This document shows positions 24,132-26,996 of a stretch of 26,996 bases of DNA, in pieces. Made by a program: the position numbers and the translations under genes. The first letter of the stretch is position 1. Each line of letters begins with the position of its first letter. The notes beneath the pieces were generated by a model. That model saw only the letters and a program-made list of their open reading frames with translations. It searched no databases and was not told the DNA's origin. The DNA is from Chryseosolibacter sp035628595 (GTDB lineage: Bacteria; Bacteroidota; Bacteroidia; Cytophagales; Cyclobacteriaceae): contig DASPJN010000051.1 in the NCBI GenBank assembly GCA_035628595.1, forward strand, positions 1 to 26,996, given 5' to 3'.

Positions 24132-24338
24132 ATGAAGCTTCGCATCTGGGTAAGCCTGACACTCGCAACCAGTTTTATCGTGCTTTCGATTTCAGGCTTA
24201 CTCTCTTTCTTTCTTCCGTATAACCGAACAACGGCAGCGGTTCATTCAATCTTCGGGTTTTTGTTCTTCGTCTCGGTACTGCCACACCTCTGGAATAACT
24301 TCAAAAATTTGCGATCATACATAACCCGGCAACGATGA
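24132..24338 (+). CDS. Two-helix membrane protein, DUF4405-like (putative haem b)
   Basis: 68 residues: helix one at about 6-28 (WVSLTLATSFIVLSISGLLS), a short loop (PYNRTTAAV), helix two at about 38-55 (HSIFGFLFFVSVLPHLWNNF) and a basic end. His38 and His51 lie on one helix 13 residues apart, the spacing expected for haem ligands in DUF4405/cytochrome-b-like proteins (VHxxxGxxFxxxxxxHxxxN pattern). The protein is about half the length of usual four-helix DUF4405 proteins, so it may dimerise. It overlaps the next gene by 4 bp (ATGA). Likely a membrane electron conduit to the flavoprotein encoded downstream; haem binding is inferred. Confidence 0.75.
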   Translation: MKLRIWVSLTLATSFIVLSISGLLSFFLPYNRTTAAVHSIFGFLFFVSVLPHLWNNFKNLRSYITRQR

Positions 24339-25189
24339 AGATACGCAGAGAGTTCCTGATCGTTGTCGCTTCCCTGACTGGCTTGTTTGCATTCTCCTAC
24401 TATGAGCCAACCCCGATTCGAAAGATGATGGACTGGAGAGCAGCCAGGAATACACAGGGAACGAACGAAGTCTCATTGACAGACTATCAGTCCTATGATT
24501 ATACCGGAGGTGAAGAGGCTGACATCACAATCGATTTCCTCAAAGGGAAACATTTCTGGAATCCGCAGCTTGCCATCTGGATTGAAGACTCAGTTGGAAA
24601 TTATATCAAAACACTACTCGTCACAACATCAACTGCGAAAGGGCTGTTTTACAGCGGAAGGTCCGCGTCCAACTTCAAAGAGGCAGATGAAGCGAAGGCA
24701 GAACCCAATACCCCAACACGAAGAGTCGATGCATTGCCATACTGGTCACATAAACGAAACCATCAGTATGAAGATGGGTTCTATTCACCGCCTCCCGGTG
24801 AACCTCTCCCCGATGGCATTACCGGCGCCACACCAAAGGAGAATTTCTATTTCAAAACAAATGAACATGGAATCAATGACCTCCACGTTTTTCGGATTAT
24901 GGTTGAGGTCAACGTCGCATTTGACGAAAATGAATTCTATTCCGAATATGATTTCCTCGAAGACTCATTGTATCACGGAGGTACCGGATTACTGGGGCAG
25001 CCTTCGCTGATCTATGGCACTATCGCGAACCGGCAAGATGAACAACGATATTATGTAATGTCGTTACTGGGTCACGGTCATCATTCAGGAGCAACGGGTG
25101 AACTAATCACCGATATGAAAACCGTTACTACCGCCAGGTATATCGTCGAAAGAATTGTTGTAGGGATTAAAGAAGAATGGTACAAATAA
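24335..25189 (+). CDS. Exported DUF2271-like protein with flavinylation motif
   Basis: A 284-residue protein with an N-terminal signal or anchor (REFLIVVASLTGLFAFSYYE). The middle, NPQLAIWIEDSVGNYIKTLL followed by DALPYWSHKR and a C-terminal HVFRIMVEVNVAFDE, follows the DUF2271 layout. Residues 160-166 read DGITGAT, matching the ApbE target Dxx(S/T)GAT, so Thr166 is a likely site of covalent FMN. A second SGAT near the C-terminus (HGHHSGATGE) lacks the leading Asp. Its gene overlaps ApbE by 13 bp and follows the haem-like gene, consistent with an extracytoplasmic flavoprotein for electron transfer. DUF2271 assignment is by eye; the motif is directly visible. Confidence 0.8.
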   Translation: MKIRREFLIVVASLTGLFAFSYYEPTPIRKMMDWRAARNTQGTNEVSLTDYQSYDYTGGEEADITIDFLKGKHFWNPQLAIWIEDSVGNYIKTLLVTTSTAKGLFYSGRSASNFKEADEAKAEPNTPTRRVDALPYWSHKRNHQYEDGFYSPPPGEPLPDGITGATPKENFYFKTNEHGINDLHVFRIMVEVNVAFDENEFYSEYDFLEDSLYHGGTGLLGQPSLIYGTIANRQDEQRYYVMSLLGHGHHSGATGELITDMKTVTTARYIVERIVVGIKEEWYK

Positions 25190-26172
25190 AAACTCAACTG
25201 CTATTGGTTTTTCTCGCGTTCGCGTCCTGTTCGGAAAACAAGTTTACCAAACTGAAGGGAAAGACGATGGGGACGTACTACGAAATACAGTACAGCGCTG
25301 CCCATGATTACAAACCGGAAATAGATTCAATACTAAATTCCTTTGTTGCTGCTGCGAGTACATACGATTCTACGTCAGAACTATCCTTGTTCAATCAATC
25401 GGGTACTTTACAATTCAAAAGCCCCCATCTTTTAAGAATGCTGAAAATCGCAAAGCAGTACCACGTGGAAACGCAAGGAGCATTTGAGCCTACGCTGATG
25501 CCATTGATCAAAGCACACGGTTTTAGTAAAGCAAAACGACAGGTGTTACCAAGCGAAACGATTGACGCGCTACTGTCCATTGTATCCTTCGACTATATCA
25601 GCTATGATGCACTTGGGATGCGAACGAACAAAGACGGAGTTCAATTAGATCTTAGTGCAATGGGCGAAGGCTATGCCATCGATATAATAAGTAACTTTCT
25701 CGAAGGCAAAAATATAAAAAACTATAAAGTTGAGATTGGCGGTGAGATGAAATGCAAGGGGCGAAATGATAAAGGCGAAGTTTGGCTGATCGGCGTTGAG
25801 AATCCATCCGATTTAAAAACAGGGCGGCTAATCACCAGAACACACCTTGAAAATGAAGCGATCAGCACATCCGGAACTTCGCGGAAATTCTATCTCGACG
25901 GAGACGGCAATAAAAGACCTCACATTATCAATCCGAAAACCGGATACCCGATTCAGAATAACTTGCTAAGCGTAACGGTGAAAGATTCCCTTGCTGTCCG
26001 GGCAGATGTATTTGCAACGGCACTTATGGTAATGGGATTAGATTCCGCAAAGAAATTTCTTGGCACCACCGATGTTGAAGCATTCATCGTGTATCAGGAA
26101 AATGGCAAGGTGCTTTCCTGGAATACCCCTGGATTCGTAAGCACGCAAGACCGAAGCGTTACCCTTAGATAA
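25177..26172 (+). CDS. apbE: FAD:protein FMN transferase (ApbE lipoprotein)
   Basis: A 331-residue enzyme that moves FMN from FAD onto a Ser/Thr of exported proteins. It has a lipoprotein signal (LLLVFLAFASCSENK, Cys18). Family motifs are in order: GKTMGTYYEIQY, DSTSELSLFNQSG, DLSAMGEGYAIDII, YKVEIGGEMKCKG, ISTSGTSRKFYLDGDG, HIINPKTGYPI and ADVFATALMVMG. The usual family length is 310-350. It is the last gene of the operon and overlaps the DUF2271-like gene, its probable substrate, by 13 bp. It works on the outer face of the inner membrane. The C-terminus ends TQDRSVTLR within a weak hairpin. Confidence 0.96.
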   Translation: MVQIKTQLLLVFLAFASCSENKFTKLKGKTMGTYYEIQYSAAHDYKPEIDSILNSFVAAASTYDSTSELSLFNQSGTLQFKSPHLLRMLKIAKQYHVETQGAFEPTLMPLIKAHGFSKAKRQVLPSETIDALLSIVSFDYISYDALGMRTNKDGVQLDLSAMGEGYAIDIISNFLEGKNIKNYKVEIGGEMKCKGRNDKGEVWLIGVENPSDLKTGRLITRTHLENEAISTSGTSRKFYLDGDGNKRPHIINPKTGYPIQNNLLSVTVKDSLAVRADVFATALMVMGLDSAKKFLGTTDVEAFIVYQENGKVLSWNTPGFVSTQDRSVTLR

Positions 26173-26179
26173 CACTTCG
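26152..26179 (+). terminator. Weak hairpin at end of apbE
   Basis: CGAAGCGTTA/TAACACTTCG pair with one mismatch around an 8-nt loop, spanning the apbE stop codon. No T tract follows, so it is at best a weak or factor-assisted terminator. Confidence 0.3.
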
Positions 26180-26364
26180 CGACTGGCCATTTCTCGTCGC
26201 ATAATGAATCATCCCCGTGCTAGCGTACCACCGATGTGTCGTTCCCTACGAATGCCGCTAAAAGATTACTAACCATCACCATTTTTTTGCTGCTACAGTA
26301 GTTTAGTCGCACTGCACCCCTGAGATCGGCGCACTCACCACCCTCCTATACGCCGTACCCGTCT

Positions 26365-26372
26365 TAGCTTTG
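26365..26372 (+). promoter_or_regulatory. Bacteroidota -7 promoter element
   Basis: TAGCTTTG matches TAnnTTTG, the -7 element of Bacteroidota housekeeping promoters, 45 bp before the DoxX-like ATG. No TTG at -33 is evident. The 244-bp gap 26173-26416 holds nothing else recognised. Confidence 0.45.
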
Positions 26373-26416
26373 TATCATCACACAAAACAAAAAACATAAC
26401 CATAACCAACAGCACT

Positions 26417-26842
26417 ATGACAACATCAGCAGCAACTATCGGGTCAACTATGATTACTTCAGTATCCAAAGGGAAATTGTGGACTGCCCGAATCATGGGC
26501 GGACTTGTAATCGCTTTCATGCTCATGGACAGCATTTTCAAACTTATTCCAAACGACACGGTTACAGCTGGAACAGTGGAACTCGGTTACCAGGCGCATC
26601 ACATCCCGGTAATGGGCGTGTTGGGACTGATCTCAATACTTCTCTTCGCATTTCCACGGACACAGTTCCTCGGAGCGATCTTGCTGACTGGATATTTTGG
26701 AGGCGCGATTGCAACACACCTACGCCTTGACAATCCGTTATTCTCACACATCCTGTTTCCTGTATATCTCGCTGTGTTAGCCTGGGGTTCATTGTACTTA
26801 AAGAACGAAAACCTTCGCCGACTGATCGCAGGTAAAAAATAA
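26417..26842 (+). CDS. DoxX-like membrane protein
   Basis: A 141-residue protein with four hydrophobic segments at about 24-42, 60-80, 84-100 and 108-128: WTARIMGGLVIAFMLMDSIF, IPVMGVLGLISILLFAF, LGAILLTGYFGGAIATHLRL and ILFPVYLAVLAWGSLYL. The LLTGYFGGAIATHLR motif and the late FPVYLAVLAWGSLYL are typical of the DoxX-like (DUF4267/DoxX) family, small membrane proteins of uncertain function sometimes linked to redox stress. A promoter element lies upstream and a strong terminator downstream, so it is monocistronic. The N-terminal 18 residues are hydrophilic. Confidence 0.88.
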   Translation: MTTSAATIGSTMITSVSKGKLWTARIMGGLVIAFMLMDSIFKLIPNDTVTAGTVELGYQAHHIPVMGVLGLISILLFAFPRTQFLGAILLTGYFGGAIATHLRLDNPLFSHILFPVYLAVLAWGSLYLKNENLRRLIAGKK

Positions 26843-26864
26843 TTCACCTTGAAATAAAAAAAAA

Positions 26865-26889
26865 CGCCAGATCATGCTGGCGCTTTTTT
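26865..26889. terminator. Bidirectional Rho-independent terminator
   Basis: CGCCAG-ATCATG-CTGGCG hairpin (26865-26882) is followed by six T (26884-26889) and preceded by a run of A. It can end both the DoxX-like transcript (plus) and the minus-strand gene that ends at 26909. Confidence 0.85.
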
Positions 26890-26908
26890 GATTCCGTTTT
26901 TCCAAATG

Positions 26909-26996
26909 TTATTTGAACGAAAGCGTTAGTGAATTAACGCTTGAAGGATTGTAAGGAATTAAGTCATCGATTCGTCCGCTGATCGTGTTCCAATCT
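26909..26996 (-). CDS. C-terminal end of minus-strand protein, probably outer-membrane barrel
   Basis: On the minus strand an open frame enters from the right edge and ends at TAA 26909-26911. The last residues read DWNTISGRIDDLIPYNPSSV and then NSLTLSFK. Alternating residues with a near-terminal Phe suggest the final strand of an outer-membrane beta barrel. It is placed directly before the bidirectional terminator. The start and family lie outside the window. Confidence 0.55.
   Translation of the reverse strand, partial: DWNTISGRIDDLIPYNPSSVNSLTLSFK

Overview
The window is a piece of a Bacteroidota chromosome, most likely of the Cytophagales type. The call rests on several traits: an NRAMP transporter fused to a UspA domain, Bacteroidota-style integrase and DUF3987 genes, a DUF6090-like protein, WG repeats, A-rich leaders without Shine-Dalgarno sequences, and a TAnnTTTG promoter element. 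No species can be assigned from sequence alone.

Layout. (1) Bases 1-2775 are chromosomal: the 3' part of an mntH-uspA fusion, an array of 7-bp repeats, and a complete mnmE. (2) Bases 2761-15453 form a 12.7-kb integrated element in the last codons of mnmE. It is bounded by a 13-bp identical core (18 bp with two mismatches) and has sites resembling integrase arm sites near both ends. Its left end holds an excisionase-like gene overlapping a tyrosine integrase, a regulator-like gene and a second small HTH gene. The middle holds a membrane coiled-coil protein, a DUF3987 primase/helicase-like protein, an iteron-like array of GTTACG words and a protein made only of the DnaB N-terminal domain. A structured repeat region follows. 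The right half looks like cargo: an AAA+ ATPase followed after 2 bp by a subtilisin-like protease (broken by an apparent 1-nt frameshift), a convergent PD-(D/E)XK nuclease-like gene, a tiny lipoprotein and a small frameshifted gene. No relaxase or conjugation gene is visible. (3) Bases 15456-23527 are again chromosomal: an ECF sigma factor with a membrane partner, a 42-bp tandem array of hairpins, a histidine-kinase relic, an LLM flavin oxidoreductase, a DUF6090-like protein, a WG-repeat protein, exonuclease III and an OmpR-type two-component pair. (4) Bases 23697-26172 are an operon divergent from the kinase. It encodes a small exported Cys-rich protein, a two-helix DUF4405-like haem protein, a DUF2271-like exported protein carrying a flavinylation motif, and the FMN transferase ApbE. 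A DoxX-like gene and the end of a minus-strand gene close the window.

How parts may work together. The element looks like a satellite-type island that integrates at the same place as Salmonella genomic island 1 but with unrelated cargo. The AAA+/subtilase pair with a nuclease neighbour is the best candidate for an uncharacterised conflict or defence module. The ApbE operon looks like a small extracytoplasmic flavin/haem electron-transfer system. It is probably controlled by the adjacent two-component pair through three TAAC half-sites spaced exactly 11 bp apart in the shared intergenic region.
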